Below are positions 44,121 to 52,358 of a DNA stretch of 64,000 bases, piece by piece. The stretch is from Sporosarcina sp. Marseille-Q4063. Lineage in GTDB: Bacteria; Bacillota; Bacilli; Bacillales_A; Planococcaceae. The stretch covers positions 1,116,001 to 1,180,000 of the forward strand of contig NZ_CP070502.1 of the NCBI RefSeq assembly GCF_018309085.1, given 5' to 3'. Every line of letters starts with the position of its first letter. The first letter of the stretch is position 1. A program made the translations under genes and the position numbers. The notes beneath the pieces are model-generated. The model saw nothing but the letters and a program-made list of their open reading frames with translations. It did not search any database and was not told where the DNA came from.

Positions 44121-45734
44121 TTACTTAATTTCAACCTTTTTCACAAACATACTCTCCACAATCACCTTCAAAGCAAACGGCGTCTGCACAAACGCGCTTT
44201 TCTTATGCAACCGCTCCGTCAATTTATGCGCATCCTTGCCAAATGGACCGATATTCAATACCGGTGCCTGCAATTGCTGCATTTCTTCGAATGGGATACT
44301 ATAAACATCCCCCCACAACGGTGTATTGTTTTTATAAGCTTTCCATCCTGTATCATTTTCATCGTAATTGACGTAACTCAAATCTGAAATTCCATTGAAG
44401 TAATGAACTTGTTTTGCATCCACATCAAAGTCTTCTTTCAATATTTGTTGTGTAAGCTCGATTTTTTCTTTAACCAATTCATTTTCTGATGAATTGATCG
44501 CCGGATAATATGGCGGTGCATAAAACAGTATCGTTGCTGGTGCTAGCTCCTGGCAGTTTATCATGAGTTGGTCGCTAATTTGGATTGACATATCGCGTTC
44601 GTCTAGTGTTTCATCTGACATCACGACACTTTTTATTTCCACGACTTTTGCAATGCCTAGTTTTTCCTCTGCATACTCCAGTAAGTCGCAGTATTCCATT
44701 ACTTTAATTTTCCCGATTGGATTGACGCCTTCGCGTTTGCAAATCGCTTCGTAATCGTTTTCGCATTCATTCATTGCTGCGAGTGCTGTTTTTTTAAATG
44801 TATTCATAATGTCTGTTGCGTTTTGTCGCATTAAAAAAACATTATATAACGCGGCGCTATGATGAGATGTTTGTGTTGAGTAGTTTTCTTTCAAATCATC
44901 AACTTTCAAACAAATCGGTAATGGTGTTTTTTCATTGTAAACTTCTTCGACGAAATCTGCGTTGAATTCCATCGCCTTCGTTAAATACGATGCCATATAA
45001 TGCCCCGTGATGCCGTTTAACGGTTCGCCTGCATGCGTTTCTCTTCCGTAAAACAAAGCGGACGGCATGATTTTCCCGATGCTTCCAGAATAAATATAGT
45101 AATTTTCGTCTTTCGGTTTTTGGGAGAATGATGGTTCACTGTTTAAAAACAATGCATATTCTAACCCGTACTCGTCTTGAATATCAATTAACCCGCTGAC
45201 AGCCGCTCTCATCCCAGATGAATTCACTTCTTCATCTGGCACGGTTAGTAAAATGAGGTTGATTGGCCATTTTTCAATGGTCGCCTTTTCGAGTAAATGC
45301 ATGTGCAAAGCAATTCCCATTTTCATGTCCATCGTTCCGCGTCCAAATATATAATCATCCGATTTCAAGTCGACTTGAACCTCATCAGACAATTCATCGA
45401 TTCGGTTTTTAAATGCCTCGGTTAATGCTCTTGGTTGAAATGCGAGCGCTTCCAAATTCCCGAATTCTTCAGTATGTACGGTGTCAAAATGACTCATGAG
45501 CACAATCGTTTTGGCTGTCACGCCGCTATTATAAAAAGCAGTTACCGCGTTTCGTCCTTTTCCTGAATCATGGGATTGGAGATTCCAACGATTTTTCTCG
45601 AAATAATTAAGTTCTAGTAATTTATCTTTAATTTTACCGGAAAATTCGATTTCCCCTGCTGTGCCAGTCCGGCTATCCCAGCTGACGAGTTCGCATAGCA
45701 ATCCTTCTAGTTGTTCGGGTGTATGCCATTTCAT
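44121..45734 (-). CDS. rocB: M20-family peptidase, RocB-like arginine utilisation protein
   Basis: 537 residues from the ATG that has GGTAGGGGACG upstream. Zinc ligands and catalytic residues of M20 enzymes are in place: SHFDTVH (H82, D84), GRGTMDMKMG (D136), PDEEVNSSGMR (E168, E169). The length (B. subtilis RocB is ~566) and the C-terminal half (ILFYAPPYYPAINSSEN) fit RocB rather than shorter dipeptidases. RocB belongs to arginine/ornithine catabolism, but its reaction is not settled. No other roc gene is nearby. Confidence 0.85.
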   Translation of the reverse strand: MKWHTPEQLEGLLCELVSWDSRTGTAGEIEFSGKIKDKLLELNYFEKNRWNLQSHDSGKGRNAVTAFYNSGVTAKTIVLMSHFDTVHTEEFGNLEALAFQPRALTEAFKNRIDELSDEVQVDLKSDDYIFGRGTMDMKMGIALHMHLLEKATIEKWPINLILLTVPDEEVNSSGMRAAVSGLIDIQDEYGLEYALFLNSEPSFSQKPKDENYYIYSGSIGKIMPSALFYGRETHAGEPLNGITGHYMASYLTKAMEFNADFVEEVYNEKTPLPICLKVDDLKENYSTQTSHHSAALYNVFLMRQNATDIMNTFKKTALAAMNECENDYEAICKREGVNPIGKIKVMEYCDLLEYAEEKLGIAKVVEIKSVVMSDETLDERDMSIQISDQLMINCQELAPATILFYAPPYYPAINSSENELVKEKIELTQQILKEDFDVDAKQVHYFNGISDLSYVNYDENDTGWKAYKNNTPLWGDVYSIPFEEMQQLQAPVLNIGPFGKDAHKLTERLHKKSAFVQTPFALKVIVESMFVKKVEIK

Positions 45735-45907
45735 GGGACGTCCCCTACCTTTCTGTCTAGCCTTCCATATACTGCTATTATCTTCTTTAACTTTCAAACT
45801 ATCAAACAAAAAAGGTTATTTGACTTAGGGATTATTTGGCATAAAAAAGACCTGTGCAGATGAGTGCAAAGGGCTGTTGGTTGGAATTTTAATTATTTTT
45901 TGGGCTA

Positions 45908-46210
45908 TTAAATATTCATTTTAACAATGCTTAGAATTTCTTCCTCTGTGAATCCCGTCAATTTGACGATTGTTTTTATTGGAAATTCTTCTTTGTACAT
46001 TTCTATAACTATTTCTGTCTTTCCTTCCTTAATGCCTTCTTGCTTACCTTCTCTCTTACCACTTTTCCATCCATCGGCTTCAGCATCTAGTTCCCTTTGA
46101 ATTTGATCATTCAAATGAATTTCACGAGCAATGGCTGCTTTACGCGTTTCCATGTCACCACTTAAACGTTGAATTTCGCTATAGGCTTCTTTCATAGTTG
46201 AACTTTCCAT
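45908..46210 (-). CDS. Predicted intragenic RpnS-like product of locus 1
   Basis: An in-phase frame starting at the ATG at 46210 behind AAAGGAGG (46219-46226), giving 100 residues. Its start MESSTMKEAYSEIQRLSGD corresponds to MESPTMREAFEEIDRLSQN in locus 2. The position relative to the nuclease core is the same. Confidence 0.55.
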   Translation of the reverse strand: MESSTMKEAYSEIQRLSGDMETRKAAIAREIHLNDQIQRELDAEADGWKSGKREGKQEGIKEGKTEIVIEMYKEEFPIKTIVKLTGFTEEEILSIVKMNI

Positions 46211-46804
46211 CGCTAATGCCTCCTTTGTTTCTTGGTCGCCTTTCATAAAAAGTAACCATTTTTCAAGTTTGGTCGCATCCTGAAGAATTAAGTTCTTCAC
46301 CTTTGATAATTCAAGCACATGGATTTCCATGTGAGATGAAAATAATGCACCATTTTCCGGGTCAATTAATTGAAACATACTTTGATAATGCGGTTTTCTT
46401 AGCATATTAAAATTGGTGATAACGATTTGAATCGCCTTATTAAGTTCTACGTACGACTTACCTTCTTTACCTTGAACTCCATACATTTTTGCCCAATAGA
46501 TGAGCATTCTTTCAGTGAAAGCCCTATGTCCTTTCAACTGCATCTCAACATTGATTTGTTCTCCAATATCCGTTAATATACGTAAATCCATTTCCGATTT
46601 TTTGTCATTGGCATGGGAAGGTTCGACATATGGGCTCGTCAACTTTACAGAAATAATTTGTTCTCCCAAAATGGCTCTTATGAAATCGAGTAGCAATTTA
46701 TTGTTCCGTTTATCGCCGAAAAAAGCTTTAAAAACAAAGTCATTTCGCAAATCCAGTAAGTCCAAACCATATTTACTTTCATTTTCTCGGAGTAGTAAAA
46801 CCAC
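45908..46804 (-). CDS. Rpn-family PD-(D/E)XK nuclease with internal C-terminal start (locus 1)
   Basis: 298 residues. The Rpn core is intact: LLDLRNDFVFKAFFGDKRN (about 15-33), SEMDLRI with the metal Asp, INVEMQLKGHRAFTERMLIYWAKMYG with E-x-Q. Rpn nucleases cleave DNA and act in recombination and phage defence. At residue 199 an internal ATG (46210) follows AAAGGAGG (46219-46226) at ideal spacing. This would give a 100-residue C-terminal product, as described for RpnS inside E. coli rpn genes. The C-terminus ends in a short helix-turn-helix-like IKTIVKLTGFTEEEILSIV. Confidence 0.88.
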   Translation of the reverse strand: MVLLLRENESKYGLDLLDLRNDFVFKAFFGDKRNNKLLLDFIRAILGEQIISVKLTSPYVEPSHANDKKSEMDLRILTDIGEQINVEMQLKGHRAFTERMLIYWAKMYGVQGKEGKSYVELNKAIQIVITNFNMLRKPHYQSMFQLIDPENGALFSSHMEIHVLELSKVKNLILQDATKLEKWLLFMKGDQETKEALAMESSTMKEAYSEIQRLSGDMETRKAAIAREIHLNDQIQRELDAEADGWKSGKREGKQEGIKEGKTEIVIEMYKEEFPIKTIVKLTGFTEEEILSIVKMNI

Positions 46805-46917
46805 GGCCTCATCTCAATTCTTTACATCTATTTTAAAACAAATGTTCTTGTAAGTCAATCCGGAAGTCTGAATACTCTTTAACTTCATCAGTCATGAGTA
46901 TTGATTTATAGAGTGAA

Positions 46918-47273
46918 TACGAGAATAACGGCATGCGCAACGAGAGCAACGAGAATAACGGCACACGATACGAGAGCAACGCAACTCAATACGAGCATAA
47001 AAACACCGCAAAACCCGGTCCGAGAATAAACCTAAGAGCAACGAGAATAACGGCATGCGCAACGAGAGCAATGGAGCTCGATACGAGAATAAAAACACCA
47101 CGAAACCCGTTGCGAGAACAAACCTATGAGCAACGAGAATAACAGCACGCGATACGAGAGCAACGTAGCTCGATACGAGAATAAAAACACCACGAAACCC
47201 GTTGCGAGAACAAACCTATGAGCAACGAGAATAACGGCACGCGATACGAGAGCAACGTAGCTCGATACGAGAA
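46918..47273. repeat. Tandem repeat, 92-bp unit, about 3.8 copies
   Basis: Units start at 46944, 47036, 47128 and 47220 (the last is partial), each opening GAGCAACGAGAATAAC. A partial copy precedes the first. The later units are almost identical. The core CGAGA recurs within each unit at positions about 7, 28, 49 and 78, so a 21-bp sub-period is visible. 92 is not a multiple of three and frames are open in several directions by composition, so it is not coding. It lies between two minus-strand genes (Rpn nuclease and DASS transporter). Confidence 0.92.
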
Positions 47274-47293
47274 TGTTAATTCAAAATACAAAA

Positions 47294-47326
47294 TGCCTGA
47301 CACCCACATCATGTAGGTATCAGGCA
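47294..47326 (-). terminator. Terminator of the DASS transporter gene
   Basis: TGCCTGA-ACC / GGT-TCAGGCA (47294-47304, 47316-47326) form an 11-bp stem with one mismatch, followed on the minus strand by TTTTGTATTTTG. It starts 8 bp past the transporter stop. Confidence 0.8.
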
Positions 47327-47333
47327 TTATATT

Positions 47334-49004
47334 TTATTTGCCGAAGAATTCAGCAGGTACATTATGCAAATCGACGCCCCATGCAATTGGCATCAGGAAG
47401 TAGATGACCAATACGATTAAAAATAGGGCAAACGCGTTGATGAAGAAGCCGACGCGAACCATTTCGACGATTCTTATTTTTCCGGTTCCGAAAATAATCG
47501 CGTTTGGCGGTGTTCCAACTGGCAACATGAACGCGCAGTTAGCCGCCATTGCCGCTGGTACCATCAATGCGAACGGGTGAATTTGCAGTGCTAGCGCTAA
47601 TGATGCTAGTACTGGTAGAATCATTGTCGCTGTTGCCGTATTCGATGTAATCTCAGTCAATCCTAGAACGAGTAATGTCGAAAGCGTGATGATGATAATG
47701 ATATTGAAACCTTCTAGAACAGTTAGTTGCGTTCCGATCCATTCGGAAAGACCCGTTTGACGGAAGCCCGCAGCGATTGCAAGACCGCCACCGAATAAGA
47801 GTAGAATGCCCCACGGAATTTCCTTGGAATCTTTCCATTCAAGAACACGGCTGCCGTATTTTTTCGAAGTCGGAATCGCGAATAAAAGACCTGTTGCCAA
47901 AACAGCAATCATCCCATCTTTTAATTCAGGTATGATTCCCAACCAAAGAAATTCTCTTGTGATCCACATGAAAGCTGCAAAAACAAATACAGCTGCGACT
48001 ACTTTTTCTTCAAAAATCATCTTGCCAAGTTCTTTACGTTCATTTTGAATAACTTCTTTTCCACCAGGAAGTCCTTTAATGCTCATTTTAAAAGCAAATC
48101 TTCCTAAGTAAAGCCAAGTTGTAATCGTAAGAATCACGACAATCGGTACTGCGATTAGCATCCAGCCTGCAAATGAAATCTCCACATCGAAAAGCTCTTT
48201 CACCTGGGCAGCAAGAATGATATTCGGTGGTGTACCGATGAGCGTACCGAGTCCACCGATTGTTCCCGCATAACCAATTCCAAAAATTAATGCTTTCTCG
48301 AATTTCGGTAATTCCTTTTCCTCAGGTCGCCCCTTTAAAGCGGATGCGACTTGCGCAGTGATTGCTAACCCCATTGGGATCATCATCATAACAGCAGCGG
48401 TATTGGAAACCCACATCGATAGAAACGCTGTTGCTACCATGAATCCGAGTAGGATTCGTTGCGTGCTCGTCCCGATGAATGCGATGATTGCTAATGCCAT
48501 TCTCTTATGAAGATTCCATTTTTCCATCGCAAGCGCAATGAAGAATCCACCTAAGAATAAGTAAATAATATCGTTACCGTATGCTGCCGTAACCGTGCCA
48601 CTATCCAATGCACCGGTTACTGGTAATAGGAATATTGGTAATAAGGATGTTACCGGAATCGGAATCGCCTCGGTGATCCACCAAGTCGCGATCCATAAAG
48701 TTACGGCAAGAACCGCCTTTGCTTCAGGGGACAATCCTTCTGGCGAAAAGAAAAGCATCGTCAAAAGAAATAATAGTGGTCCGAGTATCAATCCCACAAT
48801 TTGTGCGGTTGAATAGGATTTTCTATTGTATTCATTGTCCGGGTCTTGTGATGGTCCGCCGGTATTTGCCACTTGTTTCGATTGTTCATTTTTCTGTTTT
48901 GCTTTTTCTATATCTTTTTTATACGAAAAAAAGTTCAGTAGATTTTTGGTCTGGTCATGTGAACGCCATAGTCCTTGCCAGACATTTGATACCATTGCTT
49001 TCAA
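47334..49004 (-). CDS. DASS-family sodium/dicarboxylate (anion) symporter
   Basis: 556 residues starting at TTG with AGGAGGG nine bases upstream. A ~70-residue hydrophilic N-terminal extension precedes about twelve membrane helices. The SNT motifs of the family are present: WVSNTAAVMMMIP and EITSNTATATMILP. GTPPNAIIF and GTPPNIILA, the paired loops that bind the carboxylate and Na+, are also present. It imports di- or tricarboxylates such as malate, succinate or citrate. A cre box overlaps the leader, and a CitA/DcuS-type two-component system is divergently close but on the same strand upstream. Confidence 0.93.
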   Translation of the reverse strand: MKAMVSNVWQGLWRSHDQTKNLLNFFSYKKDIEKAKQKNEQSKQVANTGGPSQDPDNEYNRKSYSTAQIVGLILGPLLFLLTMLFFSPEGLSPEAKAVLAVTLWIATWWITEAIPIPVTSLLPIFLLPVTGALDSGTVTAAYGNDIIYLFLGGFFIALAMEKWNLHKRMALAIIAFIGTSTQRILLGFMVATAFLSMWVSNTAAVMMMIPMGLAITAQVASALKGRPEEKELPKFEKALIFGIGYAGTIGGLGTLIGTPPNIILAAQVKELFDVEISFAGWMLIAVPIVVILTITTWLYLGRFAFKMSIKGLPGGKEVIQNERKELGKMIFEEKVVAAVFVFAAFMWITREFLWLGIIPELKDGMIAVLATGLLFAIPTSKKYGSRVLEWKDSKEIPWGILLLFGGGLAIAAGFRQTGLSEWIGTQLTVLEGFNIIIIITLSTLLVLGLTEITSNTATATMILPVLASLALALQIHPFALMVPAAMAANCAFMLPVGTPPNAIIFGTGKIRIVEMVRVGFFINAFALFLIVLVIYFLMPIAWGVDLHNVPAEFFGK

Positions 49005-49019
49005 AATTATTCCCTCCTG

Positions 49020-49034
49020 TGTAAACGCTTACTA
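49020..49034 (-). promoter_or_regulatory. CcpA cre site in the leader of the DASS transporter gene
   Basis: TGTAAACGCTTACTA matches the cre consensus TGNAANCGNWNNCW at all fixed positions and is nearly palindromic (GTAAACGCTTAC). It ends 16 bp before the TTG start, where CcpA would block early elongation or initiation. Carbon catabolite repression of carboxylate uptake is the expected effect. Confidence 0.75.
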
Positions 49035-49151
49035 TTTGAAAGTTAACTATAAAGGCAACTTTATGTTTAAAATAGCTTACGTAACTAAGCAAACACTTTT
49101 GTAACTAAAAAAAGAAAACCACAGTTGAACAAATTGTGACTTTCTATATGG

Positions 49152-49868
49152 TTATTCGCGGCTTATTGTTTGAAGAATATCGATTTTTTCAGGTTTTAAG
49201 AGGAATCGATTTAATGGTCGACCCGTTTCTTGATACACGATATCGACAGTTAACATGTCTATTTCGACTAAATGATTTAAGTATTTTCGAACGGAGACGC
49301 GTGAAATTCCCGTTTCCTCTGCCAAATCAGCAGCTGAAAATGCATCCCTTTGACGATTAATAATTTGCCTAACAATCGTTGAAAACGTTCGAACCGTAAG
49401 TCCCTTTGGTAGTTCAAAGTCAGCGGATTGTGGTTTTTCCGACTTCAGAAGAAATGAATCGATTTCTTCTTGGCTAACATGTTCAGTATCTCTCAACACT
49501 TGATGCTTCTGTGCATATTGAAGAAGCGCTTCTTGAAATCGTTCAAAGCTGAAAGGCTTAATGAGATAATCGACCGCCCCGTAACGTAGCGCGGTTTGAA
49601 CGGATTGTTTATCATTTGCTGCTGTAATGATAATGACATCCACGGGGTCATCCGCTTTTCGAAAATCACTTAGTAGTTCAAGTCCAGTCTTTTTCCCCAT
49701 ATGCACATCGAGTAAGATGAGATCGACTTTAGTTGATTGGTAAAATGTCCATCCTTCTTCGGCATTTTCAGCGATTCCAGCGAGGGTAAATCCCGAAATG
49801 CTTTCCAGATAAATCGCATTGAATTTCGCGACCATTGGATCGTCTTCAATTATTAATACGTTAATCAT
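49152..49868 (-). CDS. CitB/DcuR-type response regulator
   Basis: 238 residues. The receiver domain has ED-D (D9, D10), the phospho-acceptor D54 in LLDVHMGKK and K107 in IKPF. The C-terminal part has a helix-turn-helix (FSAADLAEETGISRVSVRKYLNHLVE) as in CitT/DctR/MalR regulators. It overlaps the kinase gene by 8 bp. It most likely activates the adjacent DASS transporter gene when its carboxylate is outside. Confidence 0.92.
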   Translation of the reverse strand: MINVLIIEDDPMVAKFNAIYLESISGFTLAGIAENAEEGWTFYQSTKVDLILLDVHMGKKTGLELLSDFRKADDPVDVIIITAANDKQSVQTALRYGAVDYLIKPFSFERFQEALLQYAQKHQVLRDTEHVSQEEIDSFLLKSEKPQSADFELPKGLTVRTFSTIVRQIINRQRDAFSAADLAEETGISRVSVRKYLNHLVEIDMLTVDIVYQETGRPLNRFLLKPEKIDILQTISRE

Positions 49869-51459
49869 TCGTTTCCCCCTCGTATGGAATCATCACATGA
49901 AACTGGGTACCCGCTCTATTTTCCGAAGAAATTTGTAACTTGCCGCCTAGTTCAGTGAGCGCTTTATTGACCAAATAAAGGCCGTACCCGCGATTTTCAC
50001 CTTTTGTCGATAAGCCTATCTGCGAAGTCTTCTCAAAATCCGCCGCACTAATACCCGGACCGTTATCTCCAATATCAAAATAGAAATGCTTGTCCTTATA
50101 ATTTATGGTGATTTCAATTTGAGCGTTTTTCTGATCCCTGACCGCTTCGACCGCATTATCGAATAAATTCCCTAGAATTGTAATGATTTTATCCATATGC
50201 TCAATTTTCTTCAACCAGGGGAGTGGCTTCTCCCCTGTTAGTTCGACATGAATACCGGTTTCACGGGCTTTGCTTAACTTGTTTACCAAATATCCGGAAA
50301 TGACGGGATCCTTAATGAGACGAGAAACGGCACCCACTTCTTTTTGATAAACATCTGAAAGGTAGGCTGTATACTCTTTTAGTTCGTCATATGATTTTGT
50401 GTGCACCATCGCTGTGATGACGTGCAGCTTATTCATAAATTCATGTGTTTGCGTCCTTAGGGTTTCGGCAAAAGCCTTAGCTCCTGAAAGTTGTTCCACT
50501 AAGGAAGTCAATTCGGTTTTATCTCGAAATGTCGCTAGTGCGCCGACGATTTTTCCGCTTAAAATGACCGGGACCCGGTTGACGACGATATCGATTCCAT
50601 TCAATTTTTGTTCTTGGTTGAATGACGGTTCGCCTGTATCTACTACTTGTTTTAAAAGCGAACCGGGTAAATATGCTTCTACTTGTTTTCCTATTGGGTT
50701 TTCCATTACACCTGCTTGGTAAAATAGTTGACTTGCGGCTTGATTGGCAACAACTATTTCCCCTTTATCATCGATGGCTATAATTCCTTCTTTGACAGAT
50801 TCCAGCATGGCATCTCGTTCACTTAGAAGTTTAGCTATTTCCTCAGGTTCAAGACCATATAGGGTTCGCTTTACTTGCCTCGCCAAAATAAAAGCTCCAA
50901 CTACGCCTATGAGTAACCCGATGCCGATTCCTATGTAACTTGTGCGCAGGGTTTGGAAGATCGCGGCTTGTATATTTTTCGATAAAATACCGACTGAGAC
51001 GACGCCTACTAATTCATTTTCAGCGTAGATAGGCACGAAAGCCCGCAATGATTCACCAAGCGTTCCTTGGGCTAAGGATGTGTAGCTTTCCCCCTCGTAC
51101 GCACGGTCCTCGTCGCCGCCTACGAAGTATTCCCCGATCCGTTCTTCCACTGGATGCGACTGGCGAATATGATTTTTATTTAGTACGACGATATACTGCA
51201 CACTTGTATTTTTCTGAACTTCGCTCGTGAATGACTGTATGGCTTCTACGGGTCCGTTTCCGGTTAACCCGTCTTTGATCAACTTCGTGTGACTGATTGT
51301 GGTCGCTATGTCCATTACTTTATTTTCTTGAAAAGCCCTCGAATTTTCAACGGCTTTGCTGCCAATTAAATAAGCTGTTACTAATAATGAAACGAGGACT
51401 ACTGTACAGACTAAAATTGTTAACTTTGTTTGGAGTCGAATTTTATTTTTATTGATCAT
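49861..51459 (-). CDS. CitA/DcuS-type sensor histidine kinase
   Basis: 532 residues. Membrane helix 1 (about 13-33), an outside single-Cache sensor domain (about 40-170), helix 2 (175-193), a PAS domain (about 213-320), then a SpoOB-type H-box (H339 in TQTHEFMNKLH) and an HATPase domain with LGNLFDNAVEAV and DNGPGIS. This is the layout of carboxylate sensors (citrate, fumarate, malate). Paired with the response regulator by overlap. Confidence 0.93.
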   Translation of the reverse strand: MINKNKIRLQTKLTILVCTVVLVSLLVTAYLIGSKAVENSRAFQENKVMDIATTISHTKLIKDGLTGNGPVEAIQSFTSEVQKNTSVQYIVVLNKNHIRQSHPVEERIGEYFVGGDEDRAYEGESYTSLAQGTLGESLRAFVPIYAENELVGVVSVGILSKNIQAAIFQTLRTSYIGIGIGLLIGVVGAFILARQVKRTLYGLEPEEIAKLLSERDAMLESVKEGIIAIDDKGEIVVANQAASQLFYQAGVMENPIGKQVEAYLPGSLLKQVVDTGEPSFNQEQKLNGIDIVVNRVPVILSGKIVGALATFRDKTELTSLVEQLSGAKAFAETLRTQTHEFMNKLHVITAMVHTKSYDELKEYTAYLSDVYQKEVGAVSRLIKDPVISGYLVNKLSKARETGIHVELTGEKPLPWLKKIEHMDKIITILGNLFDNAVEAVRDQKNAQIEITINYKDKHFYFDIGDNGPGISAADFEKTSQIGLSTKGENRGYGLYLVNKALTELGGKLQISSENRAGTQFHVMIPYEGETND

Positions 51460-51559
51460 TTCACATTTGGCCTCTATTCAACAATGACTATAAAGTTTCA
51501 TAAATTTTGCGCTTGCATATACTACTTAATAGCAAATTATACAGTAAAGGAATGATGAT

Positions 51560-51889
51560 TTGAAATTCAATAACCAATTTAATGGAGATGAATTTCAAAA
51601 CAACGACAGTTCCCCTATCGGCCCGAAAATAGCTTTTTTCGGTTCTATATTAACAGTATTGGGCGATACGCTTGGAGTCATTGGCGGAGCCATCAGCTTA
51701 GAAGAAGACAAGATTGCCGATCAACAGCAACAACAGGCAATGGCGGATCTTCAGCGTCAGATTGATGATTTACAACAAAATAATGGAATGAATATAGATG
51801 TTGATACGTTTAATAATGTACTGGAGAAAATACTTGATAAACTGGAGAGCATGGATAATTATAAGATGGAAAATAAGCCAAAAAATTAA
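51560..51889 (+). CDS. Small membrane-linked protein with glutamine-rich coil
   Basis: 109 residues starting at TTG with AAAGGA nine bases upstream. A hydrophobic stretch (about 22-44, PKIAFFGSILTVLGDTLGVIGG) is followed by a Gln-rich coiled coil (ADQQQQQAMADLQRQIDDLQQ) and a C-terminal amphipathic helix. Not recognised. Probably a membrane-associated oligomer. Confidence 0.6.
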   Translation: MKFNNQFNGDEFQNNDSSPIGPKIAFFGSILTVLGDTLGVIGGAISLEEDKIADQQQQQAMADLQRQIDDLQQNNGMNIDVDTFNNVLEKILDKLESMDNYKMENKPKN

Positions 51890-51951
51890 TAAGGGAATTA
51901 ACTTGAGCTATACTAATTGTATACTAAAATATTTTTAAGGTCGTGTTCTTG

Positions 51952-52299
51952 ATGAAATGGTTCGGAGGAATTCTGGTTAATGCACTATTATTTCTATTTC
52001 TTTCATGGTTGATTCCTAGTTTTATTGTAGAAAGCATTGGAACTGCAATTCTCGCAAGTATCGTACTAGCGATTATCAATATGCTCGTTCGACCGATTTT
52101 AATATTATTTACGCTGCCGGCGACAATTGGGACGCTTGGATTGTTTTTATTTGTTGTGAACGCGCTTATGCTTTTATTGACCAATAAAGTAATGGGCGAT
52201 GGATTTATCATCGGAAGCTTTGGAACGGCATTGTTGATTGCAGTATTCATGTCGATATTAAATCTATTTCTTAGTCCTGCTAAGAAGAAGATAAGATGA
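51952..52299 (+). CDS. YvlD-like membrane protein (phage holin superfamily)
   Basis: 115 residues from the ATG (in-frame GTG and TTG lie up to nine bases earlier; AAGG is ~11 bases upstream). Four hydrophobic helices with NALLFLFLSWLIPSFIV, NMLVRPILILFTLPATIGTLGLFLFVVNAL and a C-terminal KKKIR. It matches the YvlD/'phage holin family' proteins, which in Bacillus are linked to envelope stress. No prophage genes are near. Confidence 0.85.
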   Translation: MKWFGGILVNALLFLFLSWLIPSFIVESIGTAILASIVLAIINMLVRPILILFTLPATIGTLGLFLFVVNALMLLLTNKVMGDGFIIGSFGTALLIAVFMSILNLFLSPAKKKIR

Positions 52300-52305
52300 A
52301 TTTAT

Positions 52306-52340
52306 AAAAACTCAGCCATTTTTATTTGGCTGAGTTTTTT
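52306..52340 (+). terminator. Bidirectional terminator
   Basis: The perfect stem AAAAACTCAGCCA / TGGCTGAGTTTTT (52306-52318, 52327-52339) lies between convergent genes. A similar ACTCAGCC hairpin stands at about 56650-56682. Confidence 0.9.
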
Positions 52341-52358
52341 ATTTCCCAAATCCAAGCC

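Noticed and set aside
46918..47273. A CRISPR array.
   Set aside because: Whole 92-bp units repeat without unique spacers, and no cas genes are near.
46892..47327. Open frames of 67-69 codons on both strands across the 92-bp array.
   Set aside because: They arise from the repeat composition. The unit length is not a multiple of three, so frames shift at each copy, and no ribosome sites are present.
51952..52299. Part of a prophage, because of the holin-family name.
   Set aside because: It is a YvlD-type chromosomal protein, and no phage structural, lysis or integrase genes are nearby.
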